DNA of 64,000 nucleotides from Kineothrix sp. IPX-CK (GTDB taxonomy: Bacteria > Bacillota > Clostridia > Lachnospirales > Lachnospiraceae). The notes beneath the pieces are model-generated. The model worked only from the letters and a program-made list of their open reading frames with translations, did not search any database and was not told the origin of the DNA. Position 1 is the stretch's first letter, and each line of letters begins with the position of its first letter. Below, in pieces: positions 15,950 through 25,193 of the stretch. The stretch lies in contig NZ_CP146256.1 in the NCBI RefSeq assembly GCF_039134705.1, positions 1,302,001-1,366,000 on the forward strand, read 5' to 3'. The position numbers and the translations under genes are program-made.

Positions 15950-17965
15950 GTGCGCAGCATAAATCAGAATAAAAATCATGAGTTCAAAGGGATGCTTTCG
16001 GTGACGGTGTATCTGTTGGCAGCGGCGCTGGTGTGCGTACTCGTTACCCGCCTGTGCGCCATACACTTTGAAGTGGTGAACGCCCAGCAGCCCGGCCTGA
16101 CAGACCTGACGGACTTCGATTTTGACAGCAGTATTGCACAGGTCGCCACAGAGTCAACCGGCTCCATCTACATATACGCTGGCGCGTTCTACACTTCGGA
16201 GGATTTTGCCGCCGGAAACATTTCCGTGGACGGCATATTATATGACCGTACTGAGGGCGCACAGGGAGATTACGGCACGCTGCGGATGGAGCTTCGGCTT
16301 CCGCCCGGTGAGGTCTACGCCATCGCCGCCAAGAACCCCTCCTATGCCCAGCGCCTGTTCATCGACGGCAAGGAATATTCCGCCATCGGTATTCCCGGTG
16401 ACAGCGCAGAAACAACCGTGCCTAAAACCGCCCGCTTTGTGGAAGCCTTTCTGCCCCAAGGGGACACCACCGAGATTATCTTCCACTATTCCAACTTCGT
16501 CCACGCGGACGGCGGCGGTTTGTACCCCATTGATATCGGCAAAGTAACAAGTATTGTCCGAAACGAACAGCTTTCTACCATCCAGACCACGGCGGTGATC
16601 GCTGGACTGACCGCAATTATGCTGTTTTTCTTCGGGCTATTCCTGTTTTTCGAGCGATACAAATATCTGCTTTGGTTTTCGCTGCTCTGCGGCTGCATCG
16701 CCCTGCGGGTTATAGGCTCCGGCCTCCTGCCGATTCTGCTGCCGGAGCTGAGCTGGGCTCTGGAAATTCGTCTGTCTTACATCGGCACCTGTCTGATGGC
16801 GCTCTTTGCATCGCTGTACATCGCCAGTCTGTTCCCCGGTGCGGCAAACAAATGGGCGATGCGCAGCTTCGCTGTGTTCTGCGGCGGCTGTGTTATGTTT
16901 ATTTGCCTTGCTCCCACCACGGTGTTTACCCGGTATCCGGTGGAGCTGTCCCTTGCCTACATAGGCTTTGTGGCATATCTGCTGCTCACGATGCTGTGGC
17001 GTGCCCTGCGGGGAACACTGTCCTTTGCACTGTCAAAGCCGGAGCGGCGGCTCCTGCTGCTGGGGCTGATCCTGTTTGCCTTACTTTCGGCGGCGGATAT
17101 TTTCGCCCACCAGCGGGCTTTGCTGCTGTTCGGGCTTTCCTATCAGGCGGTGGGCATGGTGGTGTTTCTGTTCCTCAACATGTTGGCGCTGGTGATGAGC
17201 TTTTCCCGCACAGAGCAGGAGCTGGATGCAGTGAGGGAAAGCCAGCGGGAAATTCAGGAAACCAACCGGATGCTGGAGCGGTTGAACCGTGCCAGAATCG
17301 ACTTTTTAAACAACATCAGCCACGAAATGAAAACCCCCCTCGCGGTCATCAGCAGCTATGCGGGGCTGACCATCAGCCAGCTTCGCAGGAATGCCATGGA
17401 TGAGCAGACCGAGGAGAATTTAGACCGTGTCCAGCAGGAAGCGGTGCGGCTGGGACGGCTGGTGGAACAGCTCATGAAGGTGTCGCTGGAAAAGGAGCGC
17501 CAGCTTACCCTGACCGACACCGACGCGAATACACTGCTCCACCGTGCGGCGGACTACTGCGAGGCTCTCTGCCGTGGGCATAACAATCAGATTACCGTAG
17601 CGTGCCATCCGGCGCACATTCCTTTGCGGGTCAATCCGGATGAACTCTTTCAGGTGCAGTTAAACCTGATTACCAACGCTAACCGGCAGATGCGGGACGG
17701 TGTCATTGCCCTGTCCGCCCAGCAGGACGAACAGAACGGGCAGACGGTGTTCTGTGTGGCCGACAGCGGCAAGGGCATTCCCCCGGAGCTGTTGGCACAG
17801 GTGTTTGAGCGGGGTGTTTCGGGAAACGGCGGCACCGGCCTCGGCCTTGCCATTTGCAGGGAAATTGTGCGGGAGCATGGCGGACAAATCGACATACAAA
17901 GCGGCGGCAGCGGCACCACGGTACGCTTTACGCTGCCCCTTGCGAAAGGAGGGAACCAACCATGA
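15950..17965 (+). CDS. Membrane sensor histidine kinase (7TM-DISM-like)
   Basis: GTG at 15950 is preferred over ATG at 15929 because GGAGG (15935-15939) lies between them, 10 bases before the GTG. The 671-residue protein has one N-terminal membrane helix, an extracellular beta-rich domain of about 170 residues, about seven membrane helices, a coiled-coil ([33 protein letters not shown] in pieces), a HisKA box [13 protein letters not shown] with H458, and an HATPase_c domain (GKGIPPELL and [13 protein letters not shown]). The layout matches 7TMR-DISM sensor kinases. It overlaps the following response regulator by 4 bases. Signal unknown. Confidence 0.85.
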   Translation: MRSINQNKNHEFKGMLSVTVYLLAAALVCVLVTRLCAIHFEVVNAQQPGLTDLTDFDFDSSIAQVATESTGSIYIYAGAFYTSEDFAAGNISVDGILYDRTEGAQGDYGTLRMELRLPPGEVYAIAAKNPSYAQRLFIDGKEYSAIGIPGDSAETTVPKTARFVEAFLPQGDTTEIIFHYSNFVHADGGGLYPIDIGKVTSIVRNEQLSTIQTTAVIAGLTAIMLFFFGLFLFFERYKYLLWFSLLCGCIALRVIGSGLLPILLPELSWALEIRLSYIGTCLMALFASLYIASLFPGAANKWAMRSFAVFCGGCVMFICLAPTTVFTRYPVELSLAYIGFVAYLLLTMLWRALRGTLSFALSKPERRLLLLGLILFALLSAADIFAHQRALLLFGLSYQAVGMVVFLFLNMLALVMSFSRTEQELDAVRESQREIQETNRMLERLNRARIDFLNNISHEMKTPLAVISSYAGLTISQLRRNAMDEQTEENLDRVQQEAVRLGRLVEQLMKVSLEKERQLTLTDTDANTLLHRAADYCEALCRGHNNQITVACHPAHIPLRVNPDELFQVQLNLITNANRQMRDGVIALSAQQDEQNGQTVFCVADSGKGIPPELLAQVFERGVSGNGGTGLGLAICREIVREHGGQIDIQSGGSGTTVRFTLPLAKGGNQP

Positions 17966-18666
17966 CAAGTAAAGCGACAATTTTGATGATCGAAGATAAC
18001 CCGGATATTCTGCGAGCCAATGCCGCTGAACTCAGGATGGAGAACTATCGTGTGCTGGAGGCGGACACGTTGGAGGCAGGACGAGTGCTGGCACAGCGGG
18101 AGCAACCCGACCTGCTCCTGCTGGATATTCTGCTGCCGGACGGCAGCGGGCTGGACTACTGCCGGGAGATATTCGGGCAGAACGCGCCACGGATTCTGTT
18201 CCTCTCCGCCATGAACGCCCCGGAGGACGTGATTGCCGGGTTGCGGGCAGGGGGCGACGATTACATGACAAAGCCCTATCTCATGCAGGAGCTGCTGGCG
18301 CGTGTTGAAGCCCTCCTGCGCCGCACGCAAATAGGGCAGCCTGTGCCGGAGTCTTTGCGCGTCGGTTCACTGGAGCTGAACGGCACCGCCGGGCGAGCGT
18401 ATCTTGCCGGACAGGATTTGCTGCTGACGCACATGGAATATACCCTGCTGGAGTATCTGGCGCGTAACATGGACAGGTATCTGTCTGCGGAGGAATTGTA
18501 TCAGAAGCTGTGGGATATGGAAACGGTCAGCGATGTCCGCACAGTATGGGAGCATATCTCCCGTCTGCGCAAAAAGCTGGTGGCAGGCACGGCGGCGGAT
18601 ATTGAGTCGGTACGAGGCAGGGGATACCGGCTGCTGGCGGCACAATCCGACCTTGCGAAAAGTTGA
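17962..18666 (+). CDS. OmpR-family response regulator
   Basis: ATG at 17962 (AAAGGAGGG upstream) overlaps the kinase stop, so the two are translationally coupled. The receiver domain has the acidic pair E11/D12, phospho-acceptor D55 ([13 protein letters not shown]) and K at the end of MTKPY. A winged-helix Trans_reg_C domain follows ([16 protein letters not shown], then [15 protein letters not shown] and VRGRGYRLL). 234 residues, full length. It pairs with the upstream kinase. Possible targets in the window are the surface protein genes; there is no direct evidence. Confidence 0.9.
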   Translation: MTSKATILMIEDNPDILRANAAELRMENYRVLEADTLEAGRVLAQREQPDLLLLDILLPDGSGLDYCREIFGQNAPRILFLSAMNAPEDVIAGLRAGGDDYMTKPYLMQELLARVEALLRRTQIGQPVPESLRVGSLELNGTAGRAYLAGQDLLLTHMEYTLLEYLARNMDRYLSAEELYQKLWDMETVSDVRTVWEHISRLRKKLVAGTAADIESVRGRGYRLLAAQSDLAKS

Positions 18667-18732
18667 GGTTCAAAAAAGTGTGTTTCTTTGTAATTGTATG
18701 ATAAAATGAATAGCGACAGGCAAAACAGCGAA

Positions 18733-18775
18733 AAACCGGCTGAATCAGTAATGATTCAAGCCGGTTTCGCCTTTT
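18733..18775 (+). terminator. Rho-independent terminator
   Basis: Long stem built from 18733-18747 and 18752-18767 with one bulge, followed by a T-rich stretch. It ends the kinase/regulator operon. Confidence 0.75.
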
Positions 18776-18894
18776 CTTGGAGAGGTTGCAGGGCAGGAAT
18801 GCTGTCCAGTGGAACAAGTGTTTTGGATTTGTCAAGCCTTTTTTGAAAAAGCGGTGCCGTCCAGACCGATACAAAGTGGAGGGAGGAATCGGAC

Positions 18895-19278
18895 ATGGAA
18901 CCCTGTAAAATCCTAATAATCGACGACAGCGACGAACTGCGGCGGGTACTGCGCATGGCCTTTGCCGCCATGCGGACAGAGTATCAAATGCTGGAGGCGG
19001 GCAGCCTTGCGGCAGGCCGCACGCTGCTGGAATCCGAAACGCCCGATCTCCTGCTGCTGGACGCGGAGCTGCCCGACGGCTCCGGCTTCGACTTCTGCCG
19101 GGAGGTGCGGCTGTACAGCGACATCCCCATCCTGCTGTCCAGCGGTCTTGCCGAAAAGGCGCGCATTGCCGAGGGCTACGGCGCCGGGTGCAGCGATTAT
19201 CTGGTGAAGCCCTATCTGCTGGATACCCTGCTGGAGCGGATTGAGGCACTGCGGAGATATCAGCCGGGGTCCCGATGA
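18895..19278 (+). CDS. Response regulator receiver domain without output domain
   Basis: A 127-residue receiver domain with D10/D11, phospho-acceptor D56 (LLLLDAELPDGSG) and the KPY motif, closely similar to the receiver of the regulator at 17962 (both share LLLLD.xLPDGSGxD and CRE). The protein stops at the point where the interdomain linker would begin, right before a reverse-transcriptase remnant, so loss of an original DNA-binding domain by rearrangement is likely. It could still act as a single-domain regulator or phosphate sink for the upstream kinase. GGAGGGAGG precedes the ATG. Confidence 0.75.
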   Translation: MEPCKILIIDDSDELRRVLRMAFAAMRTEYQMLEAGSLAAGRTLLESETPDLLLLDAELPDGSGFDFCREVRLYSDIPILLSSGLAEKARIAEGYGAGCSDYLVKPYLLDTLLERIEALRRYQPGSR

Positions 19279-19287
19279 CGAAAGGGG

Positions 19288-19629
19288 GTGGGCTATATAG
19301 CGAAACAAATCGAGTTTAACGAAAAGACCAACCTTTTCCCTGTGAAAAACGGCGTGGATTATCTCGGCTGGCACTTCTATCTGACGGATACCGGTAAGGT
19401 AGTAAAGCGGCTGCGGACACAGAATAAGAAACGGCTGAAACGCCGCTTGAAGGGACTACAAAAGGGTTACGCCGAGGGAAAGCTCGATTGGGAGGATGTC
19501 AAGCGCAGCATGGCGGCAACACAGGGGCATTTAATACACGGCCACACTTATCGCCTGCGTGCGAAGCTATATAACAAAACGGTGTTTGTACGAAGCACCT
19601 TGAACGAAACGGAGGAAACGAGCATATGA
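19288..19629 (+). pseudogene. C-terminal remnant of a DGR-type reverse transcriptase
   Basis: The 113-residue frame from GTG 19288 reads NEKTNLFPVKNGVDYLGWHF, YLTDTGKVVKRLR, KKRLKRRLKGLQKGYAEGKL and a late GHLIHGHTYRL. This is the C-terminal 'thumb'-side pattern of diversity-generating-retroelement reverse transcriptases (FPLKNGxDFLGFHTYLT-TGKVIRK in the family). The catalytic palm with the xADD box and all upstream parts are absent, so it cannot polymerise DNA. Its stop codon overlaps the start of the target-like surface protein (ATGA). Group II intron RTs also share LGF-like motifs, but the TGKVxxxxR pattern and the downstream variable protein favour a DGR. Confidence 0.75.
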
Positions 19630-22600
19630 ACAAAACAATCAACAAGCCCGGCAAACGGCTGCTTTCCCTTGCGCTGGCAATGCTGCTGGCGCTGGGAACG
19701 CTGCCGCAGACGGTGTTTGCGGTGGGCGAAAGCGAGGGCGGCACAATCACCGCCTTTGAACCGCTGGAGGACAGCGTAAAAAATCAGGCAGTGCCGCTTG
19801 GCACATCCTTGGAGAATTTGAATCTTCCCGCGTCCCTGACGGCGACGGTGGAGGTGAAAACTTCCACAGAGCAGACCGGCAGCGATTCCGGCAGCGTGCA
19901 GGATTCGGGAACACCGGCACAGGAGAATGCGGAAACCGATTTGCAGGACGGTGATACGACCGGTGAGGATTCCGTCAGCGGCAACAATGCGCCCGGCTCC
20001 GATGCGGACGAACAGCAGAACGGCACGCCGTCTGACGCACAACCGTCTGACGATGGGGCTTCGCTGCGGGTACAATCCGTTACCGGTTCCGCCATAACGC
20101 TGGGCAGCAGCGGTGCGGACGATACCGTAGGCACACAGGAAACAGTATCCGTACCGGTACTGGAATGGATATCGGAGCCAACCTATGACCCGGAAACCAC
20201 GGGAACCTATGTCTTTACGCCGGTGCTGGAGAAAGCCTACACGTTTGCGGAGGGTGTAGAATTACCGATTGTCACCGTGGAGATTACTACTCCTGTCATA
20301 ACTGTTGCCCTGAACGCGGCGATACAGGGCGGAACCCCGACTTTTACATTAAACGGAAATGATATCAGTGTCGTGGGCTTTGGTGGGCACGAGTGGGTGG
20401 TAATCGGGGATGAAAATAATGGTGTAAAAACCGATAATGCCGATATCATCACGCTGCTGCTCAAAAACGATGATGCGGGCGGCGGTTACGATGCCACACA
20501 ATTCCATGGCAGCAGCAACCACTACAGCGGCTCTACCCTGCAAGACAAAATGGATGAAGCCTACGACAGCTTGCCGGACGGGGAAAAAGAGCTTGTGGCA
20601 GAACGCGCACTGGAGGGCGGCAGTGCAAATTATGGCTACTCTGGATACGATGATAACAAAGTTGCCGGAGATGCTGTATCCGGCGCTCACTTCTGGCCGT
20701 TGTCGGTAAGCGAAGCTAACTCGGTGGATAATTCCGTACGGGTGTTCGGCGGCCTTTGGTGGCTGCGGTCGCCGGGCTCCTGCAATGACTTCGCGGCGGT
20801 CGTTAACTTCGACGGCCTCGTCAGCGCGTACGGCTACTACGTGAGCAGCGCGTGGGCTGTTCGCCCCGCTTTTAAGCTGAATCTGGCATCTGTCCTCTTT
20901 ACATCTGACGCGAGCGGAGCGAGCGCAAAGCCCACAACAGTGGGCGCATCTTTGTCGTCGGCTACGCCGCCGACCGGCGCGGTGAAATTCACGATGAAGG
21001 ACGATAATCTGAATTTGACCGTTTCCAATACCGGTGCAATCACCGCAGCACCGGGCGGAACGGTGAGCATCCCCTACACCGATGCGGTAACCGGCACGAA
21101 CAAATATGTTTCTGCTGTGCTGACAGATGGCGATACGGAAGAGGTGCTGTACTATGGCAAGCTGGTGGATTTAACGGGCGACAGTGGAGCCAGCGGCACC
21201 GCCAACTTTGACGTGCCGGACGGTCTTGCGCTGGGCAGCTATACCCTCAAGCTGTTCAACGAGGAATGCAATGGTGATAATGAAACCGACTTTGCCAGCG
21301 AGCCGGTGGAGATTAACCTGACAGTAACAAGCGGCGGGAATGACAATTTCCCGGAGGGTACATGGACAGGCGCAAACGGCCACCGCTATGTGGAATTTGG
21401 CGGCATGATTTGGCGGGTGCTGGAGGTAACAGAGAACGATGCGGAAGCATCGGGATGCACTACCGCCCTGCTGCTGGCGGAGGAATCGGTGGGCTCAAGA
21501 CAGTTTCACACCACATGGAATAGCGGTGGAGATAACGACTGGAACACTTCTGACATTAAGGCATGGTTGAATAATGAAATTTGCACAAAAAACAGCAATG
21601 ACTATACCTCTAATGGTTTTATGAGCCGATTTAGTGACGATGAAAAAGGCTCCATTGTAACGGCAAACTACACCTACGGCGGCAATTATACAGGCAGTGG
21701 AACAACTGGCAGCTCCAAGGTGTTTTTGTTAAGCGTGAATGAGGCAAGTAAATCCGACTATTTTGCCGGTGACGCTGACCGTGCGATTGGCGACTATTGG
21801 TGGCTGCGGTCGCCGGGCAACTACAGGCCCAACGCGGCGGGCGTTAACGACGACGGCTACGTCCTCGCGAACGGCTACTACGTGGATATCTACTCTGTCG
21901 CAGTTCGCCCCGCTTTGAAGATCAATCTGGCATCTGACATCTTCACATCTAAAAATCCTTTGGTGCAGGCGGAGATTACGGTGACAAGCAGCGACAGTCC
22001 GGTTGAGGACGCCAGCATCTCCTTTTCGGGCGCGTCAGCGCCCGACGGCGCAATTTTGTCCGGCGGCGAGGGTAAGGCCACCGCATATTTGGAGCGGGAC
22101 GAAAGCTATACCATGACCGTGAGCAAGACCGGATATGAGCCTTACACCGCTACAATAGAAATCACGCAGGCAGATCAGGCAATCCCTGTGAATTTAACGC
22201 TAAGCGACGCTATCCGGCCAACGGTAGAAAGCATCACCCCGGCAAACGGCGCGGAGAATGTTAACGTCAGCGGAGAGCTTGAGATTACATTTAGTGAACC
22301 CATGAAAACAAGTGAAGGAACAGTATCGCTGGATAATAGTATTGGCACTCTTTCAGGAACTTGGAACATACCGACAAATACAATTTTCACTGTGCCATAT
22401 TCTGGTCTTGACTATAGCGAAACATACACAATTACGGTTGCGGACTTTGAGGACGCGGCGGGCAATACGATTGACCCTGACCCTGCAACCTATTCCTTTA
22501 CCACCAAAGCCCAGCCCGCAGGCCCGGATGTTTCGCCGCAAACCCTCAATCTGGATTTGAACGGCAACTCAACCGGAACACTGGATATCTTCCTTGGGCA

Positions 22601-24686
22601 ATCTGGGAATCGGGCGGCGCAAGCGGATATTGCGGTGGATTCTGGGTCCGAAAGCGATATCTCGGTAAATTTGGCGACCCTGACCTCTGATGGAACCGTC
22701 ACCGTTACCGGCTTGCAAACTGTGAGCGGCGCGGGCATTACAGTCAGCTTTTCCGGGGGTACGGCCACACCTGCGGATATTCCCGTAATCGTGAATGTCA
22801 CCGACAGTACGCCGCCACCGGCGACTGCCCATACCATAACCGTCCTGACCGGCGGCAACGGCACAGCCGCTGCGAATAAGACGTCCGCAACCCAAGGCGA
22901 AACGGTGACACTTACCGCAACGCCCGCCAGCGGCAGCTACTATTTTGCCCGTTGGGAAGTGGTCAGCGGCGGAGCCATTCTTTCCGGCAATAGCTTTGTG
23001 ATGCCAGATAACGAAGTTACGGTAAAGGCATATTTTAGCAGGTACAGCAGTGGCGGCAGTTCGGACAGCTCCGATTCCAATCGGGGCACAACCGTTATCA
23101 TTCCTCCCGTGATCCAGCCTGATTGGCCCACCATTGGCAGCGTTTCCGGCAAGGTGGCGGGAACCAATACGCAGAGAACCTTCACCGTAACCGACAGCCT
23201 TGTGAAAGCCGCCCTTGAAAAGGCGCAGGCGGAAGCAAAGAAGCAGAACCGTACCACCTACGGTGTGGGCGCACAGATCGCGCTGGACGCTCCCGCAGTC
23301 GCGGGGCTGACCCTCACGCTGGAGCGCGCCGCCCTGAACCGGCTGGTGAACGAAAAGGCAAAGCAGTTTGAACTCACAGGTGCGCCGATTTCCCTCACTT
23401 TTGACGCGCAGGCGCTTTCGGAGCTGCAAAAGCAGGGCACAGGCAACGTGACCATTACCGTCAAGCCGGTAACGGTTAAGAATGTTCGCAATGCCTACGA
23501 TATCACCCTGAACACCGTAAAGGACGGCAAAACCGTGAGCATCACAAGCCTTGGAACCGGCAACGTTACTCTGTCCATTCCCAGCACACCGGGCAAAAGC
23601 GAAGCGGCTGGCTATCTCTACGCCGTGTATGTGGATGGAAACGGCAAGCTAAACCGGATTGCAGATTCGACCTATGACGCAAACAGCGGCAGTGTGATTT
23701 TCAGCACCAATCATTTTTCCGTGTATGGCGTGGGTTATACGGCTCCGTCTGCTAAATTTACCGACATTGAGAAGCATTGGGCGAAGGAATCCATTGATTA
23801 TGTAGTCGGCAGAGGGCTTCTCTCCGGTACATCCGATGCCGCCTTCGCACCTGACACCGCCATGACCCGTGGAATGCTGGTAACGGCTCTCGGCAGACTG
23901 GCAGGTGTGGACACGAAAGCCTATACCACCAACAGCTTCACCGATGTGAAAGCTGACAGCGCATTTCGCCCCTATATTGAATGGGCGTACAAAAAAGGCA
24001 TCATTCAGGGCATTGGCAACCAGCAGTTTGCGCCTGACCGGGCGATTACCCGTGAGGAAATCGCGGTCATCTTCGCAAACTATGCAAAAGCTACCGGCTA
24101 CAAGCTGCCCATTACCCGTGAGGCGACAACCTATGCGGACGCGGCCAGTATCGGCAGCGCCTACAAAACAGCGGTTACATCCATGCAGCAGGCGGGAATC
24201 ATGATGGGCGGCACAGGCAACAAGTTTAATCCAAAATCCAGCGCCACCCGTGCAGAGGTTTCCTCCATGCTCCACCGCTACATCAAGCTGACCATCGACC
24301 CCGACACAGCGCAGGGCTGGGCGAAAAATGACGATGGCCAGTTCCTGTACTACAAGGGCGGTAAGCCGGTTGCCAAGACACAGAACATCGACGGTGTAAA
24401 GTATTACTTCAACGACAATGGCACGCTGAAAACCGGCTGGGTAAAGGACGATGCCGGAAACTGGCACTTCTACTCCGGCAATACCATGCTGGTAGGCTTT
24501 TGGGATTTAGGTGCAAATGGCGAAAGCAAGCGCTACTACTTCACAAAGGACGGCATCATGATTGCCGGAAAATGGCTGGAGATTGATGGAAAATGGTATT
24601 ACTTCAATGCCGACGGCTCTCTTGCCAAGAGTACCAAAATCGACGGCTATGAGGTTGACAAAAACGGCGTGAGAAAAACAAAGTAG
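19626..24686 (+). CDS. Giant SLH/cell-wall-binding surface protein with two DGR variable-region-like domains
   Basis: A 1686-residue secreted protein. Order: signal peptide (1-32); Ser/Thr/Asp-rich segment; first DUF6273/C-type-lectin-like domain ending in WWLRSPG (W378) to VRPAFKLNL; second such domain (WWLRSPG from W725 to VRPALKINL); a PEGA/carboxypeptidase-regulatory-like repeat (DASISFSG to YEPYTATIEI); a Big_5 Ig-like domain (VESITPANGAENV); an InlB-like repeat (HTITVLTGGNGTAAANKTSA); a long beta region; three SLH repeats (FTDIEKHWAKESIDYV, FTDVKADSAFRPYIEWA, YADAASIGSAYKTAV); and C-terminal choline/cell-wall-binding repeats (GVKYYFNDNGTLKTGW, GKWYYFNADGSL). It should be displayed on the wall through SLH and CW repeats, with the variable lectin domains binding ligands. 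The start overlaps the RT remnant stop. Confidence 0.85.
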   Translation: MNKTINKPGKRLLSLALAMLLALGTLPQTVFAVGESEGGTITAFEPLEDSVKNQAVPLGTSLENLNLPASLTATVEVKTSTEQTGSDSGSVQDSGTPAQENAETDLQDGDTTGEDSVSGNNAPGSDADEQQNGTPSDAQPSDDGASLRVQSVTGSAITLGSSGADDTVGTQETVSVPVLEWISEPTYDPETTGTYVFTPVLEKAYTFAEGVELPIVTVEITTPVITVALNAAIQGGTPTFTLNGNDISVVGFGGHEWVVIGDENNGVKTDNADIITLLLKNDDAGGGYDATQFHGSSNHYSGSTLQDKMDEAYDSLPDGEKELVAERALEGGSANYGYSGYDDNKVAGDAVSGAHFWPLSVSEANSVDNSVRVFGGLWWLRSPGSCNDFAAVVNFDGLVSAYGYYVSSAWAVRPAFKLNLASVLFTSDASGASAKPTTVGASLSSATPPTGAVKFTMKDDNLNLTVSNTGAITAAPGGTVSIPYTDAVTGTNKYVSAVLTDGDTEEVLYYGKLVDLTGDSGASGTANFDVPDGLALGSYTLKLFNEECNGDNETDFASEPVEINLTVTSGGNDNFPEGTWTGANGHRYVEFGGMIWRVLEVTENDAEASGCTTALLLAEESVGSRQFHTTWNSGGDNDWNTSDIKAWLNNEICTKNSNDYTSNGFMSRFSDDEKGSIVTANYTYGGNYTGSGTTGSSKVFLLSVNEASKSDYFAGDADRAIGDYWWLRSPGNYRPNAAGVNDDGYVLANGYYVDIYSVAVRPALKINLASDIFTSKNPLVQAEITVTSSDSPVEDASISFSGASAPDGAILSGGEGKATAYLERDESYTMTVSKTGYEPYTATIEITQADQAIPVNLTLSDAIRPTVESITPANGAENVNVSGELEITFSEPMKTSEGTVSLDNSIGTLSGTWNIPTNTIFTVPYSGLDYSETYTITVADFEDAAGNTIDPDPATYSFTTKAQPAGPDVSPQTLNLDLNGNSTGTLDIFLGQSGNRAAQADIAVDSGSESDISVNLATLTSDGTVTVTGLQTVSGAGITVSFSGGTATPADIPVIVNVTDSTPPPATAHTITVLTGGNGTAAANKTSATQGETVTLTATPASGSYYFARWEVVSGGAILSGNSFVMPDNEVTVKAYFSRYSSGGSSDSSDSNRGTTVIIPPVIQPDWPTIGSVSGKVAGTNTQRTFTVTDSLVKAALEKAQAEAKKQNRTTYGVGAQIALDAPAVAGLTLTLERAALNRLVNEKAKQFELTGAPISLTFDAQALSELQKQGTGNVTITVKPVTVKNVRNAYDITLNTVKDGKTVSITSLGTGNVTLSIPSTPGKSEAAGYLYAVYVDGNGKLNRIADSTYDANSGSVIFSTNHFSVYGVGYTAPSAKFTDIEKHWAKESIDYVVGRGLLSGTSDAAFAPDTAMTRGMLVTALGRLAGVDTKAYTTNSFTDVKADSAFRPYIEWAYKKGIIQGIGNQQFAPDRAITREEIAVIFANYAKATGYKLPITREATTYADAASIGSAYKTAVTSMQQAGIMMGGTGNKFNPKSSATRAEVSSMLHRYIKLTIDPDTAQGWAKNDDGQFLYYKGGKPVAKTQNIDGVKYYFNDNGTLKTGWVKDDAGNWHFYSGNTMLVGFWDLGANGESKRYYFTKDGIMIAGKWLEIDGKWYYFNADGSLAKSTKIDGYEVDKNGVRKTK
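20757..20885 (+). repeat. Variable-region-like sequence 1 (VR1)
   Basis: Encodes residues 378-420 of the surface protein. Flanks are almost identical to VR2 (21 identical bases at the 5' end, and matching GTTCGCCCCGCTT and AATCTGGCATCTG near the 3' end), while isolated codons differ as TCC/AAC, TGC/TAC, TTC/AAC, CTC/TAC, TAC/AAC, the pattern of adenine mutagenesis of AAC template codons. Confidence 0.7.
21798..21929 (+). repeat. Variable-region-like sequence 2 (VR2)
   Basis: Encodes residues 725-768. Aligns codon for codon with VR1, with one extra codon near the end. It keeps unmutated-looking AAC at several variable positions. No matching template repeat is visible elsewhere in the window. 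Confidence 0.7.
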
Positions 24687-24699
24687 CAACAACATTTTA

Positions 24700-24788
24700 A
24701 TACAGCTATGGGCAAACCCGGCAAAAGCCGGGGACGCAAAGCCGAGGGTCTAAGGCACTTAATGTGCTATGATAGTCTGGCTGCCAAA
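24700..24788 (+). promoter_or_regulatory. Cyclic di-GMP-I (GEMM) riboswitch
   Basis: The sequence shows the GEMM-I signature in order: GGGCAAACC, a short stem closed by a purine-rich loop, GGGACGCAAAGCC, a second stem (AGCAC-like, GGCAC/GTGC), and CTATGATAGTCTGGCTGCC. A terminator follows 8 bases later, as in off-switch expression platforms. It lies downstream of the surface protein and no gene follows closely, so its original target seems to be missing. Confidence 0.85.
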
Positions 24789-24795
24789 AACCGCA

Positions 24796-24840
24796 AAGGG
24801 TCTGCCCTCTCTCAAGAGGGCAGACCCTTGCCATTTCTTT
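24796..24840 (+). terminator. Terminator / riboswitch expression platform
   Basis: Perfect 15-bp stem (24796-24810 with 24815-24829), 4-base loop, T-rich tail. Placed right behind the riboswitch. Between here and 25015 only a 13-codon frame (24915) after a GAGAGG is seen; it may be the start of a lost gene. Confidence 0.8.
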
Positions 24841-25015
24841 ACGGCTTTTGACGGATAATTTGGGGTATCAGGATACCGGCTTTCATTGGGCTATGGCGAG
24901 AGAGGTATCCATATGAATTTATTTAGTCTTTATCCCTTTTGGGAGTGTAAATAAAGTTGAAGCAACCTATACATACCACTCATCACTCTTACAACCTAAT
25001 CATGCAAGTCTAAGT

Positions 25016-25058
25016 AAGACAACATTTCGCTGCGGGCGAAGTGCTGTCTTATTTTTTT
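25016..25058 (+). terminator. Terminator before the sigma factor gene
   Basis: A 15-position stem (25016-25030 with 25036-25050, one mismatch and one GU) and seven T. Reading frames that start inside it (25041) are unlikely. Confidence 0.65.
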
Positions 25059-25144
25059 CGACAAATTTCCTATTTGTTTTACAAATTATCCCATTTTCGG
25101 GATTGTGCAGCAACCTTTCCACCAATCCACGATGCCGTTCCCCA

Positions 25145-25185
25145 CCTCCGATCTGTTTTCGCATTTCAGCAAAACAGATTGGAGG
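25145..25185 (+). promoter_or_regulatory. Hairpin sequestering the sigma factor ribosome-binding site
   Basis: Fifteen consecutive pairs (one GU) join 25145-25159 to 25171-25185 around an 11-base loop. The 3' arm ends in the GGAGG that serves ATG 25194, so the folded mRNA should hide the site. Confidence 0.65.
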
Positions 25186-25193
25186 AAAGGAAC

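Noticed and set aside
16672..17403. 243-residue + strand frame inside the histidine kinase gene
   Set aside because: Shadow of the kinase frame; Cys/His/Gly-rich product without family pattern.
19288..19629. Group II intron maturase fragment
   Set aside because: No maturase X or HNH domain and no intron RNA domains nearby; the TGKVxxxLR pattern and the adjacent variable protein fit a DGR better.
22569..24467. Two long minus-strand frames opposite the surface protein
   Set aside because: Low-complexity products without motifs; they follow from the codon bias of the + strand gene.
25041..25193. Longer N-terminus for the sigma-like protein
   Set aside because: It begins inside a terminator hairpin; GGAGG at 25181 clearly serves ATG 25194.
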